Positions 39,501-50,775 of a stretch of 64,000 nucleotides of DNA are shown here, piece by piece. The position numbers and the translations under genes are program-made. Positions within the stretch are counted from its first letter, which is position 1; each line of letters starts with the position of its first letter. Where the stretch lies: contig NZ_CP109486.1 of assembly GCF_035918235.1 (NCBI RefSeq), forward strand, positions 868,001-932,000, written 5' to 3'. The stretch comes from Streptomyces sp. NBC_01445 (lineage in GTDB: Bacteria > Actinomycetota > Actinomycetes > Streptomycetales > Streptomycetaceae). The notes beneath the pieces are model-generated. The model made no database searches. It had not been told where the DNA came from and was given only the letters and a program-made list of their open reading frames with translations.

Positions 39501-42053
39501 GAACTCCAGCTGTCCGTCCGCGTTCCAGCGGCCGAGGTCGCCGGTGCGGTACATACGGGTGCCCGCGGCGCCGTACGGGTCGGCGACGAACCGCTCGGCG
39601 GTCAGCACGGGCCGGTTCAGATAGCCGCGTGAGACGCCCGCGCCGGCCAGGTACAGCTCGCCGACGGCGCCGGGCGCCACCGGGCGCAGCGCGCTGTCGA
39701 GGACGTAGACGCGGGCCCCGGAGACGGGGCGGCCGATCGGGGCGGGCTCGGTCCAGGCCATCGGGTCGTCGGGCAGGGCGGTACCGGTCATCACATGGGT
39801 CTCGGCGGGCCCGTAGTGGTTGTGCAGCCGCCGCCCCGGCACGGCGGCGACGAAGTCGCGCACGGCGGGGCCGAGCGACAGGGCCTCACCCGCCTGGGCG
39901 ATGTGGCGCAGGGCGGGCAGGGTGCGGCCCGCTTCGGCGGCGGCCTCGGCGACGGCCTCGATGACGAGGCTGGGCGCGTACAGCTCGGCGACGTCGTGCT
40001 CGTCGAGCCAGGCGGTGAGCTGCTCCGCGCTGCGCCGCACGTCCTCGGCCGGGACGGCGAGGGTCTTGCCGTGCAGCAGGGTGGCGAGGATCTCCTGGGC
40101 GGCCACGTCGAAGCCGATGGTGGTGAACTGTGCGACGGCGGTGCCCGGTTCGCCGGGTATCTCCCGCTGGTGCCAGGCGAGCAGGTTGACCAGGGCGCTG
40201 CCCGGCATGACGACGGCCTTGGGGGTGCCCGTGGAACCGGACGTGTAGATGACGTACGCCGGGTGCTGGGGCAGCAGCGGCGTGGTCCGTTCGGCGTCGG
40301 TGAGGTCCGTGTCCGCGTAGGCGAGCAGGTCCTGGCCGCTCTCCTCGCCGGTGAGGACCACGGCGGGCCGGGCGTCGTCCATCATGAAGGCGATGCGCTC
40401 GGCCGGGTAGGCGACGTCCACCGGGAGGTAGGCGGCGCCGGTCTTGAGGACGGCGAGCAGCGCCACGTACAGGTCGAGGGAGCGCGGCAGCCGCAGCGCG
40501 ACGGTCTCCTCGGGGCCCGCGCCCTGCTCGACGAGTCGGCGCGCCAGCCGGTTGGCGCGCGCGTTCAGCTCGGCGTACGTCAGCGACTCGTCGCCCACGG
40601 CCAGGGCGGTGACGCCGGGGGTGCGGGCGGCCTGTTCCTCGAACAGTGCGGCCAGGGTGCGCTCGGGTGCCGGGGCGCCGCTCGCGTTGAACTCCTCGAC
40701 GACCAGGCGGCGTTCGTCGCCGGACAGCAGGTCGAAGCGGCCCACGGGCAGGTCGGCGCCGTGCTCGGCGATGTCGGACAGCAGCGCGTCGAGCCGCCCG
40801 AGCAGCCTGCGCGCGCCCGCCTCGTCCACCACGTCGCCCCGGTGGTCGAGGCGGAAGCGGATGGTGTCGCCGGGGATGGCGAGCAGGCTCAGCGGGTAGT
40901 GGGTGGCGTCGCCGACCTCGAAGCCCGCGAGGCGCAGGCCCCGGGACTCGGCGCGCAGGACGGCCGGGTCGAGGGGATAGTTCTCGAACACCACGACGGT
41001 GTCGAAGAGTTCGCCGGTGCCGGCCGCCGCCTGCACCTCGGTGAGGGACAGGTGCCGGTGCTCGATCAGAGCGGCCTGCTCCTGCTGGACGCGGCCGAGG
41101 AGCTCGCCGAGGGTCTCGGACGGGCGGACGCGGACGCGGACCGGCAGGGTGTTGATGAACATGCCGATCGTCGACTCGATGCCGGGTATCTCCGGCGGGC
41201 GGTGGGCGACGGTCGCGCCGAACACGACGTCGTCGCGGCCCAGTTCACGGCCGAGCAGCAGCGCCCAGGCACCCTGCACCAGCGTGTTGGGGGTGATGTT
41301 GCGGGAGCGGGCGAGCGCCGTGAGCCGAGTGGTGGTCGCGGCGTCGATCTCGTGCCAGATCTGGCCGGGCAGGGCGGACCCGCCGGCCGCGCCCCGGCCG
41401 GCTCCGGCGCCCGCGACCAGGCTCGGTCCCTCGAGATCCGCGAAGGCGGCGCGCCAGGCGGCGCGCGCCGCGTCGTCGTCGCGCCCGGCGAGCCAGCCCA
41501 GGTAGGCGCGGTAGGGGGTGACGGGCGGCAGGCCCGCGTCATCGCCGAACTGCCCGTAAAGCGTGAACAGTTCGCGTACGAGCAGCGGCATCGACCAGCC
41601 GTCGAGGAGCAGGTGGTGCGTGGTGAGGACGAGCTTGTGGTGCTCGGGGGCGAGGGCGAGCAGCCCGAAGCGGATCAGTGGCGGGGCGCCCGGGTCGAAG
41701 CGCTCGGCGCGGTCGTCGGCGACGTACGCCGCGACGGCGCGCTCGCGCTCCTCGTCGCCGAGCCCGGTGAGGTCGCGGGTCCGCCAGGGCAGCGGCACCT
41801 CGTGGGGCACGAACTGGACGGGCCGTTCGACGTTCTGCTGCCAGAAGCCCGCGCGCAGGTTGGGGTGGCGGCGCAGCAGGGTGCGGGCGGCCGCCAACAG
41901 GTCGTCCTCTGCGAGCGGGCCGCGCAGCTCGAAGACCATCTGGACGGTGTAGACGTCCGTGCCCTCGGCCTCGGCGCCGTAGGTGACCTGGAAGAGGAGA
42001 CCTTCCTGGAGCGGGGACAGGGGCAGAACGTCGGCGAGTCCGGACTGCGTCAT
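27504..42053 (-). CDS. snbDE: Four-module NRPS for streptogramin B (Pro, N-Me-Phe-like, Pip, Phg) with TE
   Basis: 4849 aa. Modules: C-A-T (about 1-1045), C-A-NMT-T (1055-2475), C-A-T (2490-3520) and C-A-T-TE (3535-4849). The first C ([10 protein letters not shown]) is of the type that accepts a D-residue and follows an E domain on the partner protein. A-pocket readings by eye are A3 D-V-Q-Y-A-A-H-V-M-K (Pro), A4 D-A-W-A-I-A-A-V-C-K (Phe/Tyr-like), A5 D-F-Q-F-L-G-V-A-V-K (pipecolate, close to D-F-Q-L-L-G-V-A-V-K) and A6 D-I-Y-L-W-G-L-L-G-K (no match recalled; phenylglycine by context). A4 has an N-methyltransferase (EIGCGTG near 2033) inserted before its end. TE has GWSFGG near 4669 and a His late in the domain, fit for lactone closure onto Thr. 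The ATG overlaps the snbC stop. The residue order equals pristinamycin I / virginiamycin S residues 3-6. Confidence 0.93.
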   Translation of the reverse strand: MTQSGLADVLPLSPLQEGLLFQVTYGAEAEGTDVYTVQMVFELRGPLAEDDLLAAARTLLRRHPNLRAGFWQQNVERPVQFVPHEVPLPWRTRDLTGLGDEERERAVAAYVADDRAERFDPGAPPLIRFGLLALAPEHHKLVLTTHHLLLDGWSMPLLVRELFTLYGQFGDDAGLPPVTPYRAYLGWLAGRDDDAARAAWRAAFADLEGPSLVAGAGAGRGAAGGSALPGQIWHEIDAATTTRLTALARSRNITPNTLVQGAWALLLGRELGRDDVVFGATVAHRPPEIPGIESTIGMFINTLPVRVRVRPSETLGELLGRVQQEQAALIEHRHLSLTEVQAAAGTGELFDTVVVFENYPLDPAVLRAESRGLRLAGFEVGDATHYPLSLLAIPGDTIRFRLDHRGDVVDEAGARRLLGRLDALLSDIAEHGADLPVGRFDLLSGDERRLVVEEFNASGAPAPERTLAALFEEQAARTPGVTALAVGDESLTYAELNARANRLARRLVEQGAGPEETVALRLPRSLDLYVALLAVLKTGAAYLPVDVAYPAERIAFMMDDARPAVVLTGEESGQDLLAYADTDLTDAERTTPLLPQHPAYVIYTSGSTGTPKAVVMPGSALVNLLAWHQREIPGEPGTAVAQFTTIGFDVAAQEILATLLHGKTLAVPAEDVRRSAEQLTAWLDEHDVAELYAPSLVIEAVAEAAAEAGRTLPALRHIAQAGEALSLGPAVRDFVAAVPGRRLHNHYGPAETHVMTGTALPDDPMAWTEPAPIGRPVSGARVYVLDSALRPVAPGAVGELYLAGAGVSRGYLNRPVLTAERFVADPYGAAGTRMYRTGDLGRWNADGQLEFAGRADHQVKIRGFRIEPGEIESALTALPAVARAAVLAREDGPAGSSDKRLVAYVVPANGPGSLLDTTALRTELARSLPEFMVPAAIVTLPELPLTPNGKLDRAALPAPQVTTVRRGPRSPREEILCTLFAAVLKVPQVGIDDNFFDLGGHSLLATRLISRIRTVLGTEVSLRDLFDAPTVAGLGGRLDQASGARPALAPAERPERLPLSHAQRRLWFLGRLDGPNSTYNIPLTLRLRGDVDRAALRAALADLTTRHETLRTVYPSHEGEPYQHILPPGEAAPALDVVPAEEATLGERLSGATAQPYDLTHELPLRATLFELGEREHVLFLLLHHIAGDGWSLAPLARDLGRAYAARCAGRAPDFAPLPVQYADYTLWQRELLGDADDDGSLHGAQLAHWREALKGAPAHLELPTDHARPVVASHRGETVPFRIAAELHEKLTALAKASDSSLFMVLQAAFAALLTRHGAGTDIPVGSPIAGRTDDALDDLVGFFVNTLVLRTDTSGDPSFAELVKRVRQFDLAAYTHQDLPFEKLVEEVNPERTLARNPLFQVVLALQSMPAADLALPGLEVAAEPVRVGFAKFDLGLAVVEEHTADGVRAGIRGDWEFSTELFERATVEALGERLVRFLDAVADDPQRTIGSVDLLGPAERHHVLVDFNLPAGAPDRTERTLTALFEEQAARTPDATALVMGTRSLTYGQADARANRLARHLVAQGAGPERIVALQLPRSLDLFTAVLAVWKSGAAYLPIDPDYPADRIAHMRADARPALVLESLPQDLSEYPDTALTDADRLTPLLPQHPAYVIYTSGSTGLPKGVVVPHRAAAATLPAQAAAFGLGPHSRVLNFASISFDAALWELTSALLTGAGLVIATPDELLPGPGLARLVRDQGVTLIALPPSALPALPDGALPPGTDLIVAGDTTAADQSERFAPDRRMVNAYGLTETTVCATLSAPLAGAVVPPIGRPVDGARVYVLDERLRPVPPGVTGEMYVAGAGLARGYLGRQELTAERFVPDPYALLFGETGARMYRTGDLARLRTDGQLEFAGRADRQLKIRGFRVEPGEVEAALTAHPSVATAAVVAREDGPATSGDKRLVAYLVRDTQGGTEDEARGTEQVGMWQETYEQLYEAEPGRVFGEDFSGWNSSYTGEEIPLDEMREWRSATVERVLALRPRRVLEIGCGTGLILSQVAPHVEEYWGTDLSTSVVAQLRTHLDARPELSAKVTVRARAAHETEGLPEGRFDTVVVNSVVQYFPNAGYLADVLRAAARLLAPGGTVFLGDLRNLRTLRTFRTAVELRRAGAFADPSAVRRAVEQSLVTEKELLLDPDFFTDLAAREPLFASADVTLRDAAHHNEMSRHRYDVTLRRSAGPTAAVAPERTLRWNADVNTFEGLAEALGERHVRVTGIPNARLVREGAARAALTGGGAAEAAGLLDGPVPEGAVDPDAVRGLGAVCTWGAHDDTFDAYTGDGPAYTPRGGDRPLANDPARGHEDSRLTGELRDLVAERLPAHMAPAAYVLLDALPLTANGKLDRDALPAPDWGTEATGQAPRTRREEILSTLFAEVLGLPKVGIDRSFFDLGGHSLLATRLLSRIRTVLGAELAVRDLFQAPTVAALAERVDGAHDARPALTVRTRPDEMPLSFAQYRLWFLHRMEGPSATYNIPMSLRLTGDLDQDALRAALTDLMRRHETLRTVYPERGGVPRQQVLDAERPSFETVSTTAERLGAELTEAARRGFDLAGELPLRATLFRLGEQEHVLLLLMHHIAGDGWSWPPLARDLTEAYAARRAGRAPDFAPLPVQYADYTLWQRELLGDEHDPDSRYAHQLAYWTGRLDGITEELELPTDRPRPAVATHRGDTVPFRITPELHQRLAALAGTSRASLFMVLQAAFAALLTRHGAGTDITVGSPIAGRTDDALDDLVGFFVNTLVLRTDTSGDPTFRELLDRVRESDLAAYANQDVPFEKLVERLRPQRSLARHPLFQVMLAFQNSGEARLALPGLEAEALPVGVGVAKFDLHLSMVELRAGDGGPGGIQAALEYSTDLFERATAEALVTRLERLLDAVADDPDTTVGSVELLHPAERRRVLDEWNETDGTESDTDARVPHLLERQVARTPDALALVHGNESLTYAQFNARANRLARRLVELGAGPERIVALRMPRCPDLYVAMAAVLKTGAAYLPVDVSYPAERIAFMIDDARPAIVLDSMPQGLSAYSDTDLTDADRTTPLLPQHPAYVIYTSGSTGTPKAVVMPGSALVNLLTWHARRFPGGQGVRTAQFTAIGFDFSVQEILSPLVMGKTLLVPSDEVRHSAELLAGWLDEHHVSELFAPNLVVEAVAEAAAEAGRTLPHLTDILQGGEALTPTERMRDFAYAVPGRRLHNVYGPAETHAVTTHTLPADPADWPQAVPIGRPVDHDRVYVLDSALRPVPPGVTGELYLAGAGVARGYLGQPALTSARFVADPYGAEGTRMYRTGDLGRWNADGQLEFAGRIDHQVKIRGFRVEPGEVEAALTAHPHIVQAAALPHGDRLVAYLVTREGADLGDVRAHLAARLPDFMVPAAYTVLDALPLTPNGKLDRAALPAPEAPDAAGRAPRSPREEILCGLFAEVLGTGQISIDDNFFDLGGHSLLATRLLSRIRTVLGAEVSLRDLFEGPTVARLGEAVDAAGRGSRPALRPMERPAELPLSPAQRRLWFLGRLTGDDPGYNMPVGLRLTGTLDADALTAALADVSARHETLRTVFPEGEDGSPRQHILAPADARPALHRRDTTEDDLAADLAAAARHSFDLTADLPLKAVLFRLDEREHVLLLLLHHIAGDGWSLAPLTRDLVTAYEARGKGRAPEFAPLPVQYADYTLWQREVLGDESDPASTIARQSAYWKEALAGLPDELQLPAARPRPAVPAHRGEAVFRTLDADLHRQLLALARSSGGSLFMVLQAALSAVLTRHGAGTDIPVGSPVAGRTDDALDDLVGFFVNTLVLRTDTSGDPTFRELLDRVRESDLAAYANQDVPFDKLVEELSPGRSLARHPLFQVLLALQNTPEAVLELPGLTARPEVVALGAAKFDLTFNLAERHGASGEPRGIDAVLEYSTDLFDAATAQALTDRLVAFLRYVAADPDATVTDVPILGTGERNLVLTGWNDTAHRPGRAAADASLPQRVAERAARTPHAIAVTEPGATTLTYAQLEARANQLAHRLVAEGVRTETPVAVLQERSAHLVVSTLAVLKAGGVYVPLHTGYPEDRMRHVLTDTGAALLLTDAFHEETAARLGTRTLAVDDGPLTGEPATAPEVTVQPDQLAYIMYTSGSTGLPKGIGITHRDAIALAVDRCWETAAESRVLMHSPYAFDISTYELWSPLLAGGRIVVAPRGDVDATMLRRVLPGQGVTSLLLTAGLLGAVADEAPEVFAGVKDVWTGGDVVPPTAVRRVLQACPGTTVKALYGPTEITLGCTWHRFTEAGQVPAAVPIGRPLDETRAYVLDEKLRPVPPGVPGELYIAGAGLARGYLAQAARTAERFTADPYAELFDDAGGRMYRTGDIARRNADGALEFLGRADQQVKVRGFRIEPGEIETALATHPGVTRAVVVARPRGGDKVLVAYVVGQDVRPAELRAELEQLLPDYMVPAAFVPMTALPVTPNGKLDRAALPEPEWGGGAGRLPRGPREELLCGLFAEVLDAERVGIDDNFFELGGHSMLATRLVGRIRARLGTEVGVRTLFEAPTVAALAARIDGGSPAQHDPFGVVLPLRATGSGTPLFCVHPAGGFGWIYSGLLRHIDRDQPLYALQARGLSHEEPLPADIDAMARDYAEQIRKTVPEGPYEILGWSFGGLVAHAVATRLQAEGAEVTLLAVLDGYPDAYDGTEHEVGEEQVLAILLNAAGIDRAETFGDAPLERAAVLERLGESGSALANLDDASVGRMVTVFLNNTRLITDFRPQPFAGDLVFFGATVGRTDPALTPDSWRPYVSGRVEEHHLDTDHAGLARPEALGVIARTLADRGATRAGN
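30470..30680. repeat. Near-identical C-domain segment, copy in module 6
   Basis: About 200 nt encoding the C-domain stretch around [14 protein letters not shown] are almost identical to 33605-33860 and, in the second half, to 37980-38155. Only scattered changes are seen. This points to recent duplication or gene conversion between modules. Confidence 0.75.
33605..33860. repeat. Near-identical C-domain segment, copy in module 5
   Basis: Matches the module 6 copy at 30470-30680 over about 200 nt, and the module 4 copy at 37980-38155 through the segment that ends in the sequence for NRPS residues [20 protein letters not shown]. Confidence 0.75.
37980..38155. repeat. Near-identical C-domain segment, copy in module 4
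   Basis: About 175 nt are nearly the same as the matching part of 33605-33860. It covers the region for [11 protein letters not shown] back to the [11 protein letters not shown] block of the C domain. Confidence 0.7.
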
Positions 42054-45000
42054 CGGGCTACCTTCCAGGCGGCTTCGAGCTGGTCGATCTGGTCCTGGCT
42101 GAGTGAGACCAGGGACAGGTCGGAGGGAGTGATGCCGCCCGCGTCGGGACGTTCGGCATGGGTGACGAGGGCCTTGAGGGCGCGGAACCAGGTCTCGCCG
42201 AGGTCGCGCACGGCGGCCTCGTCGAGGAGCCGGCCCGCCCAGGTCCACACGGCCTGCAGCCGGGGGCCCGAACTCCCGTCACGGGTGAGGGCGTTGACCT
42301 CGACGGCGTGCGCCAGGGGCAGATCGGCGTCGGTGCCGTCGCCGATCGCGTCGGCGTCGGGGGCGGCGGTCCACAGACCGCCCTCCTCACCGAGGAACCG
42401 GCCCAGGTAGTTGAACCCGAGGTCGGGCGTGCCGTGCGGGGCGAGCGCGGCGAGGCTGCGGCCGGTGCGGGCGTCGAGGTGACGGAGCAGGCCGTGGCCG
42501 ATGCCGCCGTCGGAGATCTCGCGCAGCTGCTCCTTGATCCGCTTGACGGCCTGCCCTGCGGCGGGGCCGCCCGCGAGGGCGTCGGCGCGGTCGAGGGCGC
42601 CGGGGGCCAGCCGTACGGGGTACATGCTGGTGAACCAGCCGACGGTGCGGGAGAGCTCGGCGCCGCTGCCGCCGGGCTCGCGGCCGTGCCCTTCGAGGTC
42701 GATGAGGACGGCGTCGACGTCACCGAGGCCCCGGCGGCGGCGCCAGTCGGCGACGGCGAGCGCGAACGCGGTGAGCAGGACGTCGTCGACGCGCCCGTTG
42801 AACGCGGCGGTGACGGTGGTGAGCAGCGCGGAGGTGGTCGCGCCGTCCAGGTCGATGCTCAGGCTGCGGGCGGTGGCGGCGGTGTCCAGCCCCGGGTCGA
42901 GCGGCTGCGCGGTCACGGGCGCGGCGCCACCGGCCAGCGTCCTGGTCCACAGGGCGAGTTCGGCCGTCCGTTCGGGCCGCGCGGCCTCTTCGGCGAGGTA
43001 GCGCGCCCAGGCGCGGAAGGGCGTGCCGACGGGCGGCAGGGACCCGGTGACGCCCGGCTCCGTGGCCTCCCAGGCCGCCTTCAGGTCGGGCAGCAGGATG
43101 CGCCAGGAGACGCCGTCGACGACCAGGTGGTGGAGGGTCAGCAGGAGGCGGCCAGGCCGGCCCGGGCCCGCGTCCAGCCAGACGGCCCGGCCGTTGCGCC
43201 CGGCGAACGGGTCGAGGCGGTCCCGGGCGGCCGCGGCTTCCTCGGCGGCCAGGGCGCGCAGCGCCGCGTCGTCGAGTCCGGCGGCGTCCACGCGGCGCAC
43301 CCAGTCCTCGGCGTGTGCGCCGCCGGGGGCGTCGATCCGCATCGACCAGCTGTCGCCGTCGCGCGTGAACACCGCGCGCAGCACGTCGTGGTGGTCGATG
43401 AGGGTGCGCAGCGCGGCGACGAGCCGGGCCTCGTCGAGCTCCGCGGGGACCGCGACCACCATCGACTGGCTGAACGCCTCGACGGGGCCGCCGCGTTCGC
43501 GCAGCCAGTGCATGATCGGGGTGAGCGGTACATCGCCCGTCGCCGCCGACGCGAGGGCTCCCTGCCGGGGTGGGGCGGGCTCCTCGGCGAGGGTCTCGGC
43601 GACGCCGGCGAGCGCGGCGACCGTCTTGTGCTCGAAGACCTGCGTGGCGGTCAGCGAGAGCCCTGCGCGCCGGGCCTTGCCGACGAGCTGGATGACCATG
43701 ATGCTGTCGCCGCCGCGGTCGAAGAAGCTGTCGTCGATCGAGACGCCGTCGGCGCCGAGCACCTCGGCGAACAGCACCGCGAGCAGCTCCTCGCGCGGGG
43801 TTCGCGGGGCGCGCCCGGCCGATTCGGCGGCGCCGAAGTCGGGGGCGGGCAGGGCCCGCCGGTCGAGCTTGCCGTTGGCGGTGAGCGGCAGCGCGTCCAG
43901 GCCCACGAACGCGGCGGGCACCATGTAGTCGGGCAGCGCCGCCGCGACGTGCCGGCGCAGCACGGCGGTGTCGACGTCGGCGCCGGGCGCGGCGACGACG
44001 TAGGCGACGAGCCGCTTGGCGTTGTTCGCGAGGGACCCGTCCTCGCGGACGAGGACGGCGCACTGGGCGACGCGCGGGTGGGCGCCGAGCACGGACTCGA
44101 TCTCGCCGAGCTCGATCCGGAAGCCGCGCACCTTGACCTGGTGGTCGGCGCGGCCGAGGAACTCCAGGATGCCGTCGGGGCGGCGGCGCACCAGGTCGCC
44201 GGTGCGGTACATGCGGGCGCCCGGCGCGGCCGCGAACGGGTCGGCGACGAACCGCTCCGAGGTGGCGTCGGGCCGCTTGAGGTAGCCGCGGGCGAGCCGG
44301 GCGCCGCCGATGTACAGCTCGCCGCTCACGCCGGGCGGTACGGGGCGCAGCAGGTCGTCGAGGACGTGGCAGGTGGTGTTGTCCAGGGGGGTGCCGATGG
44401 GGACGGTGCTCTCCTGCTCCCAGGGGGCCCGCATGAAGTGGTGGGTGGCGAAGGTGGTGGCCTCGGTGGGTCCGTAGCCGTCGACGACCATCGTCGTCGG
44501 GGACGCCGCGAGCACCCGGCTGACGGCGGCCGGGGAGACGACGTCGCCGCCGGTCCACACCTCGCGTACGCCGGTGAAGCAGCCGGGGGACTCCTCGGCG
44601 AGCAGGTTGAACAGGCCGGACGTGAGCCACATGCCGGTGACCCTGCCGTCCACGATCGCCCGTTCCAGGGCCCGGGTGTCCAGGTCCCCGGGGGGCGCGA
44701 CGACGACGGCGCCGCCGGACAGCAGGGGCACCCACAGCTCGTACTGGGAGGTGTCGAAGGAGTACGGGGAGTGGAGCAGCACGCGCTCCTGGTTGCCGGT
44801 GCGCCAGCAGTGGTCGGCGGCGAGGACGCCGACGTCGCCGTGTGTGATGGCGACGCCCTTGGGGTTGCCGGTGGAGCCCGACGTGTACATCACGTAGGCG
44901 AGCTGGTGCGGGTGGGCGGGGACGACGGGCAGCGCGTCGCCCTCGTCCGGGAGCGCGTCGACCACGAGTACTTCGGCGTCGCCCGCCCAGGACGCGCAGG

Positions 45001-48000
45001 CGTGTTCGGCGTCGGTGACACGGTCGGTGAGCAGGACGCGCGCGCCGACGTCGCCGGTGATCAGGCCCATCCGGGCGGCCGGGTAGCGGGTGTTGAGCGG
45101 CACGTAGAACCCGCCGGTGCGCAGCACTGCGAGCAGGGACACGACCAGGTCGGCCGAGCGCTGCTGAAGGACGGCGACGGCCGACTCGCGGCCGATGCCG
45201 GACTCGGCGAGCCGCCGCGCGAGCCGCCCGGACCTCAGGTCGAGCTCGGCGTAAGTGAGTTCGGTGCCGTCGTCGCCGACCACGGCGACGGCGTCGGGGG
45301 TGCGGGCGGCCTGCGCGGCGAACTGCTCGGCGAGCCCGGTGGCCGGGACGGGCCTCGCGGTGTCGTTGTAGTGGGCGAGCAGGGCGCTCTCGGTGGCGTC
45401 GAGGAGCTCGTGGGCGCCGACGGGCGTGTCGGGGGCGGCGACGGCCGCGTCGAGCAGGGCGAGGAAGCGGCGTACGACGGTCTCGGCGGTGGCCCGGTCG
45501 TACAGCGCGACGTCGTACTCGAGATCGCCGTCGATTCCCGCGAACTCCCCCGCGCCGGTGCGGTGCTCGACCACGTTGAAGGTGAGGTCGAACTTGGCGA
45601 CGCCGAAGTCGACCGGCTCGCGCCGGACCTCGACGCCCCGCAGCTCGGCGGGGGCCTCGAAGTCCTGGTAGGAGAGGACCACTTGGAACAGCGGATGGCG
45701 GGCGGCCGAGCGTTCGGGCTGGAGCCGCTCCACGACGCGGTCGAAGGGCACGTCCTGGTGGGCGTACGCGGCCAGGGCGGCGGTGCGGACGCGGGCGAGC
45801 AGTTCGGTGAAGGAGGGATCGCCCGAGGTGTCGGTGCGCAGCACGACGGGGTTGACGAAGAAGCCCACGAGGGCGTCGAGGGCGCTGTCGGGGCGTGAGG
45901 CGGTGGGGCAGCCGATGGAGATGTCGGTGCCCGCGCCCAGACGGCTGAGCAGCGCGGTCAGCGTGGCCTGGAGCACCATGTGGCAGGTGGATCCGTGAGT
46001 GCGGGCGAACGCGTCGATGCGGGCGTGCAGGGCGGGCGCGATGTCGAGAGGGACGGAGCCGCCGCGGTGCTCGGCCACCGGCGGGCGGGGCCGGTCGGCG
46101 AGCAGTTCCAGCTGGTCGGGCGCGCCGGCCAGGTTCCGCTCCCAGTGGGCGAGCTGGCGTCCGGCGAGGCTGCCCGGGTCCCGCTCGTCGCCGAGCAGGT
46201 CGCGCTGCCACAGGGCGAAGTCGGCGTAGCCGACCGGCAGCGGCGGGAGGTCGGGCGCGTGCCCGGCCAGCCGGGACGCGTACGCGGCGGACAGGTCGCC
46301 GAGCAGGGGGCGCAGCGACCAGCCGTCGCCGGCCACGTGGTGCATCAGCAGCAGCAGTACGTTGTCCCCGTCGGGCAGCGTGAACAGGTAGGCCCGGATG
46401 GGGAGTTGGCAGTCGAGGTTGAACGGGGTGCGGGCCGCGGCGGTGAGTTCGTCCGGCAGCCTCTCGGGCTCGATCCGGGACTCGATGACCCAGGGCCTGG
46501 CCTCCTCGGGCGGCAGCAGCCGCGGGGCGGCGCCGCGCTCCCCGCGGGGGTAGACCGTACGCAGGCTCTCGTGGCGGGTGACCAGGTCGTGCAGGGCCTC
46601 GCGCAGGGCGATCCGGTTGAGGGCGCCGGTGATCCGCAGGGCGATCGGCATGTTGTAGGTGGGTGCGGCCCCCTCCACCTCGCGCAGGACCCACATGCGG
46701 TGCTGGGCGTACGACATGGGGGGCTCGTCACCGTGCGCCGCGGGGCGCAGCGGGGGCCGGGCGGCCCTCGCTGCCCCGGCCACGCGTGCGGCGAGGCCGG
46801 CCGGCGTCGGCGCCTCGAAGAGGTCCTGGATGGTGATCTCGGCGCCGAGCGCCTCGCGCACGGCGCCGGTGAGCCGCCCGGCGAGCAGGGAGTGGCCGCC
46901 GAGGGTGAAGAAGTCGCTGTCGCCGCCGACGCGGGCGGTGTCGCCGACGCCCAGGACGTCGGCGAAGATCCGGCGCAGTGCCTCCTCCTCGGGTCCTGCG
47001 GCGGGCGCGGCGGCCTCGCGGGGCTCGTCGGGAGCGGCGGGCGCGGGCAGCACGGCCCGGTCGAGTTTGCCGTTGGCGGTCAGCGGCAGCGCGTCGAGCG
47101 GGGTGAAGGAGGCGGGCACGCAGTGTGCGGGCAGCGTCGCGGCGAGCAGGCGGCGCCAGTCGGCAGGGTCGGGGGTGTGTCCGGTGACGGGCACCGCGTA
47201 GGCGGCGAGCCGCTTGTCGCCCGGCCGGTCCTCCCGGACCACGACCGCGGCCTCGGCGACGCCGGGGTGCGCGACGAGCGCGGACTCGATCTCGCCGAGT
47301 TCGATGCGGAACCCGCGGATCTTCACCTGGTGGTCGCCGCGGCCCAGATAGTCGAAGGTGCCGTCGTCCAGGAGCCGCACCAGGTCACCGGTGCGGTACA
47401 TGCGGGTGCCGGGCGGGCCGTAGGGGTCGGCGACGAAACGGTCGGCGGTCAGGTCGGGGCGGCCGAGGTAGCCGCGGGCGAGGCCGGGGCCGGACACGTA
47501 CAACTCGCCCGTGAATCCGGCGGGAACGGGGCGCAGCGCGGAGTCGAGGACGCGGGTGCGCAGGTCGGTGAGGGGGCCGCCGACGAAGGACCGGGCACCG
47601 GGAACGGCGTGTTCCGGGCCGAGGGGCGCGCAGGTGACGTGCACGGTCGTCTCGGTGATGCCGTACATGTTGACCAGCCGGGCCGCGTCGGCGCCGCGCC
47701 GCGCGTACCAGTTCGCCAGCCGCGCGGGCTCCAGTGCCTCGCCGCCGAACACCACCTGGCGCAGGGCGAGTTCGGGGGCGTCGGCGCCGCGTTCACGGTC
47801 GGCGGTGTCGAGCTGGTGGAAGGCGGTCGGGGTCTGGCTGAGGACGGTGACCCGTTCGCGGGCGAGCAGGTCGAGGAAGCGGTCGGGCGAGCGGCTGACC
47901 GTGTACGGCACGACGACGAGACGACCCCCGTGGAGCAGCGCTCCCCAGATCTCCCAGACGGAGAAGTCGAAGGCGTAGGAGTGGAACAGGGTCCACACGT

Positions 48001-49840
48001 CGTCGGCGCCGAAGTCGAACCAGCGGCCGGTGGCGGAGAACAGCCGCAGCACGTTGGCGTGCGGGATCACGACACCCTTGGGCCGGCCGGTCGAGCCGGA
48101 GGTGTAGATGACGTACGCGGGGTGCGAGGCGTCCGCCCGGACCCCCGGGTCGGTGTCCGGGTACGCGCTCAGGTCCTGGCGCATCGCCTCGGGGTCGAGC
48201 ACGAGGACGGGCCGCGCGTCCTCGAGCATCCAGGCGCGCCGGTCCGCGGGGTAGTCGGGGTCCACCGGCAGGTAGGCGGCGCCGGACTTCAGAACGGCGA
48301 GCAGCGCGACGACCAGGTCGGGCGAGCGTGGAAGGGTGAGGGCGACGAGCCGCTCGGGTCCGGCGCCGGCCGCGACGAGGCGGTGGGCCAGGCGGTTGGC
48401 GCGGGCGTCGAGTTCGGCGTACGTGAGGTGGTCGCCCTCGTGGCTGACGGCGACCGCGTCGGGGGTGGCGGCGGCGCGGGCCACGAACCGTGCGTGCAGG
48501 GTGCCGGTCGCGGCCGCCTCCTGCGGGTCGCCGTCGGTCGGCGTCTCCCCGGCGTGCAGTCGGGCCAGGGGCGTGTCGGGGTCCGCGGCGGCGAGGGCGC
48601 GCAGGAAGCGGGTGAAGCGCTCCAGGTGCGCGGCGGTCTCCGCCTCGCCGTACAGGTCCGGGTTGGCCTCGACATCGATGCGCAGCCCGGTGTCGCCCGG
48701 CTCCTCGTACACGGAGAACTTCAGGTCGTCGACGGGTCCCGTGGACACCGGGTGCACGGAGGCGGCCGCCTCGCCGAAGTCCAGGGCCCGCTGATAGGGC
48801 ATCACATTGACGACCGGCCCGTAGCCGCGCTCACCGACCAGACCGAGGTCGCGGCGCGCCTCCTCGTACGGGTAGCGCTGGTGCCGCAGCACGGGGACGA
48901 GGGCGTCACGGACGTCGGCGACCAGCTCGGCGAGCGGGGCGGCGGGGCGCGGTGCGACGTACAGCGGGAGGACGTTGGCGACCATGCCGGGGGTGCGGCG
49001 GGCGGCGGCGGTGAGGCGCGCGGTGACCGGCATTCCCAGGGTGATGCCCGGCTCTCCTGTCAGCCACTGGACGTACGCGGCGACAGCGGCGGGCGCGACG
49101 ACCTGCCAGCCGGTCTCGGCGGCGGCGGCGACGGCGGTGAGACCCGCCAGCACGTCACGGCCCAGGAAGGCGGTGTGCCGCCGGGCGTGCGGCGCGGCGG
49201 GCGCGGTGGACCCGGCGAGAGTGACGGGAGTGCGGCGCGGGGCGGCGAGCCAGTGTGCGCGGTCCCGGTCGTGGGCGGGCGAGTCGCGCCACGCGGCCTC
49301 GGCGTCGGTCAGCTCGCGTGCGGAGCAGTCGGGTCCGGCGACGGCACCGGTGTAGGCGCGGGCGACGCGTTCGGCGACGAGCCGGAACCCGTAGCCGTCG
49401 ATGAGGAGGTGGTGGACGTGGCTGAACCAGCGGTGGGACCCCTCCCCCAGTGTGAACAGCGCCTGGGTGAACAGGGGCCCGCCGCCGGCGGCGTCGAGGG
49501 GGCGCGCGATGACGTCCCGCATCCAGGCGTCGGCGGCGGCCGCCGGGTCGGGCGAGTTGCTGACGTCGATCCGGTGGACCGTGAAGGAGGGGTCCGCGTC
49601 GGCGCTCTGTGTGACGGTCCCGTCGGCTTCGGGGTGGAAGCGCAGCCGCAGCGCGTCGGTGCGGGCGATGACGTCGCGCAGCGCCCTCTCGAAGCGGTCC
49701 GCGTCCAGCGGGCCGGTGAGTTCGACGTACTCGCCGGTGTTGTAGACGGGGCTGTGCGGGTCCCGGGCCTGGGCGAACCAGATGCCGAGCTGGGCCGCCG
49801 TCAGTGGCAGACGCGTGCCGTCAGGAACGGGAACAGACAC
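42050..49840 (-). CDS. snbC: Two-module NRPS for streptogramin B (Thr, D-Abu/Val-like)
   Basis: 2596 aa, order C-A-T-C-A-T-E. The first C ([10 protein letters not shown] near 145) resembles the starter C of EntF-type synthetases, which takes an aryl acid from a separate carrier; in streptogramin B this would be 3-hydroxypicolinate. A1 pocket reads D-F-W-S-V-G-M-V-H-K, close to the threonine code D-F-W-N-I-G-M-V-H-K. A2 reads D-T-Y-W-W-G-G-T-F-K, close to valine-type codes and fitting 2-aminobutyrate. T domains are at GGHSLL (near 983) and GGDSIM (near 2045). The E domain ([10 protein letters not shown] near 2243, VGWFTSMYP) makes the second residue D. This equals SnbC of pristinamycin I. Start is GTG with a GGGGGAAGA SD-like stretch; a SARP-type promoter lies just upstream. 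The stop overlaps the snbDE ATG. Confidence 0.92.
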   Translation of the reverse strand: MSVPVPDGTRLPLTAAQLGIWFAQARDPHSPVYNTGEYVELTGPLDADRFERALRDVIARTDALRLRFHPEADGTVTQSADADPSFTVHRIDVSNSPDPAAAADAWMRDVIARPLDAAGGGPLFTQALFTLGEGSHRWFSHVHHLLIDGYGFRLVAERVARAYTGAVAGPDCSARELTDAEAAWRDSPAHDRDRAHWLAAPRRTPVTLAGSTAPAAPHARRHTAFLGRDVLAGLTAVAAAAETGWQVVAPAAVAAYVQWLTGEPGITLGMPVTARLTAAARRTPGMVANVLPLYVAPRPAAPLAELVADVRDALVPVLRHQRYPYEEARRDLGLVGERGYGPVVNVMPYQRALDFGEAAASVHPVSTGPVDDLKFSVYEEPGDTGLRIDVEANPDLYGEAETAAHLERFTRFLRALAAADPDTPLARLHAGETPTDGDPQEAAATGTLHARFVARAAATPDAVAVSHEGDHLTYAELDARANRLAHRLVAAGAGPERLVALTLPRSPDLVVALLAVLKSGAAYLPVDPDYPADRRAWMLEDARPVLVLDPEAMRQDLSAYPDTDPGVRADASHPAYVIYTSGSTGRPKGVVIPHANVLRLFSATGRWFDFGADDVWTLFHSYAFDFSVWEIWGALLHGGRLVVVPYTVSRSPDRFLDLLARERVTVLSQTPTAFHQLDTADRERGADAPELALRQVVFGGEALEPARLANWYARRGADAARLVNMYGITETTVHVTCAPLGPEHAVPGARSFVGGPLTDLRTRVLDSALRPVPAGFTGELYVSGPGLARGYLGRPDLTADRFVADPYGPPGTRMYRTGDLVRLLDDGTFDYLGRGDHQVKIRGFRIELGEIESALVAHPGVAEAAVVVREDRPGDKRLAAYAVPVTGHTPDPADWRRLLAATLPAHCVPASFTPLDALPLTANGKLDRAVLPAPAAPDEPREAAAPAAGPEEEALRRIFADVLGVGDTARVGGDSDFFTLGGHSLLAGRLTGAVREALGAEITIQDLFEAPTPAGLAARVAGAARAARPPLRPAAHGDEPPMSYAQHRMWVLREVEGAAPTYNMPIALRITGALNRIALREALHDLVTRHESLRTVYPRGERGAAPRLLPPEEARPWVIESRIEPERLPDELTAAARTPFNLDCQLPIRAYLFTLPDGDNVLLLLMHHVAGDGWSLRPLLGDLSAAYASRLAGHAPDLPPLPVGYADFALWQRDLLGDERDPGSLAGRQLAHWERNLAGAPDQLELLADRPRPPVAEHRGGSVPLDIAPALHARIDAFARTHGSTCHMVLQATLTALLSRLGAGTDISIGCPTASRPDSALDALVGFFVNPVVLRTDTSGDPSFTELLARVRTAALAAYAHQDVPFDRVVERLQPERSAARHPLFQVVLSYQDFEAPAELRGVEVRREPVDFGVAKFDLTFNVVEHRTGAGEFAGIDGDLEYDVALYDRATAETVVRRFLALLDAAVAAPDTPVGAHELLDATESALLAHYNDTARPVPATGLAEQFAAQAARTPDAVAVVGDDGTELTYAELDLRSGRLARRLAESGIGRESAVAVLQQRSADLVVSLLAVLRTGGFYVPLNTRYPAARMGLITGDVGARVLLTDRVTDAEHACASWAGDAEVLVVDALPDEGDALPVVPAHPHQLAYVMYTSGSTGNPKGVAITHGDVGVLAADHCWRTGNQERVLLHSPYSFDTSQYELWVPLLSGGAVVVAPPGDLDTRALERAIVDGRVTGMWLTSGLFNLLAEESPGCFTGVREVWTGGDVVSPAAVSRVLAASPTTMVVDGYGPTEATTFATHHFMRAPWEQESTVPIGTPLDNTTCHVLDDLLRPVPPGVSGELYIGGARLARGYLKRPDATSERFVADPFAAAPGARMYRTGDLVRRRPDGILEFLGRADHQVKVRGFRIELGEIESVLGAHPRVAQCAVLVREDGSLANNAKRLVAYVVAAPGADVDTAVLRRHVAAALPDYMVPAAFVGLDALPLTANGKLDRRALPAPDFGAAESAGRAPRTPREELLAVLFAEVLGADGVSIDDSFFDRGGDSIMVIQLVGKARRAGLSLTATQVFEHKTVAALAGVAETLAEEPAPPRQGALASAATGDVPLTPIMHWLRERGGPVEAFSQSMVVAVPAELDEARLVAALRTLIDHHDVLRAVFTRDGDSWSMRIDAPGGAHAEDWVRRVDAAGLDDAALRALAAEEAAAARDRLDPFAGRNGRAVWLDAGPGRPGRLLLTLHHLVVDGVSWRILLPDLKAAWEATEPGVTGSLPPVGTPFRAWARYLAEEAARPERTAELALWTRTLAGGAAPVTAQPLDPGLDTAATARSLSIDLDGATTSALLTTVTAAFNGRVDDVLLTAFALAVADWRRRRGLGDVDAVLIDLEGHGREPGGSGAELSRTVGWFTSMYPVRLAPGALDRADALAGGPAAGQAVKRIKEQLREISDGGIGHGLLRHLDARTGRSLAALAPHGTPDLGFNYLGRFLGEEGGLWTAAPDADAIGDGTDADLPLAHAVEVNALTRDGSSGPRLQAVWTWAGRLLDEAAVRDLGETWFRALKALVTHAERPDAGGITPSDLSLVSLSQDQIDQLEAAWKVAR

Positions 49841-49891
49841 TCTTCCCCCAAAGTCCGGGCCGTCCGCTGCTGGTCGGCGCAGTACCGGTTC

Positions 49892-49934
49892 AGCCTCACG
49901 CGGCGGGTTGACGGCACGCTGACCCGGACCTGAT
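49892..49934 (-). promoter_or_regulatory. SARP-type promoter of the snbC gene
   Basis: Minus-strand heptamers with exact 11-bp phasing: ATCAGGT (49928-49934), GTCAGCG (49917-49923) and GTCAACC (49906-49912). After 8 bp comes GAGGCT (49892-49897), a possible -10 box; the GTG start is about 50 nt further. The arrangement matches SARP-activated promoters and uses the same heptamer type as before the snaD-like gene. It probably drives the whole NRPS-pgl run. Confidence 0.65.
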
Positions 49935-49944
49935 GCGGGGCGTG

Positions 49945-50646
49945 TCAGCGCAGGCCGGCCTCGAAGGCGTAGATCGCCACATGGACGCGGTTGCGCAGGT
50001 GGAGCTTGTGCAGCAGGTTCTGCACATGGGTCTTGACCGTGTGCTCGGACAGCGTCAGTGACTGCGCTATCTCCGTGTTGGACAGCCCCCGCGAGACCAG
50101 GTCGAGCACCTGTCCCTCGCGGCCGGTCAGCGCGTCCGGCGGCACGTCGGAGACGGAGGTGGTGCCCCGCGGTCGGGCGGGAGCGCCCGCCGCGGCCGGC
50201 AGCGGACCGCGGGCCAGGGCATAGCCGGCCGCGGCCAGGGACACGGCGGCGGCGAGCTGCCGCGCCGTGGTGGTGGCGGGCAGGTGGCCGTGCAGGGCGG
50301 ACGCGGTGCGCGCGTCGGGTTCGCAGCCGCCGACGGTGAGGACGGGCAGCGCCGGGTCGACGTCCTCAAGGACTGCGGCGACCTCGCGGGCTTCCCGCAG
50401 GCCGTGCAGGACGAGCACATCGGGGCGGTGCGCGCGCAGCGACGCCACGGCACGGGGCCCCGGTTCGTCGTCGCCGACGAACGTGATGTCGTCATGGCTG
50501 TCGAGCAGCGACCTCACCCCCGCCCGCGCGAGGGCGTCGCCGCCCACGAGGAAGAGCCGCACCCCGCCGGGCGCGGACGCCGCGGCACCGCCGGGCAGCA
50601 CCCGCAGCTTGGCGGACGGTACGAAGTCGATTCCCGCTTCCGGCAT
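49945..50646 (-). CDS. Atypical NarL/LuxR-family response regulator
   Basis: 233 aa with a C-terminal LuxR-type helix-turn-helix (LTGREGQVLDLVSRGLSNTEIAQSL and HTVKTHVQNLLHKL). The N-terminal half has the receiver fold pattern, but key residues are lost. The acidic pair near the start reads VGGD instead of a DD pair. The phosphorylated Asp position reads VLVLHGL, with His in place of Asp. The usual LLK motif is LPAT. It is thus unlikely to be phosphorylated and may respond to a ligand or act constitutively. An atypical NarL-type regulator, PapR6, is known to activate pristinamycin II genes; whether this is the same gene cannot be told here. It is upstream of snbC in the same direction. The ATG before PEAGIDFVPS is preferred; an upstream start is possible. 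Confidence 0.82.
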   Translation of the reverse strand: MPEAGIDFVPSAKLRVLPGGAAASAPGGVRLFLVGGDALARAGVRSLLDSHDDITFVGDDEPGPRAVASLRAHRPDVLVLHGLREAREVAAVLEDVDPALPVLTVGGCEPDARTASALHGHLPATTTARQLAAAVSLAAAGYALARGPLPAAAGAPARPRGTTSVSDVPPDALTGREGQVLDLVSRGLSNTEIAQSLTLSEHTVKTHVQNLLHKLHLRNRVHVAIYAFEAGLR

Positions 50647-50732
50647 GACGCGCCCCCTCACGCACTCGTGGACGCCGAGCACGCTATCCGGCGCGCGGCA
50701 CGCTGCCGCCCTCTCTCCAGCCGGATTCAAGG

Positions 50733-50759
50733 GCCCGGCAAGTGCTTCCGGAGCCGGGC
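50733..50759 (-). terminator. Possible terminator after the PPTase gene
   Basis: Inverted repeat GCCCGGC (50733-50739) and GCCGGGC (50753-50759) with a 13-nt loop, 17 bp past the stop of the PPTase gene in its reading direction. It could separate the polyketide transcript from the regulator gene, but it is short and lacks a T-run. Confidence 0.35.
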
Positions 50760-50775
50760 ACGCCGCGCGCCGGCC

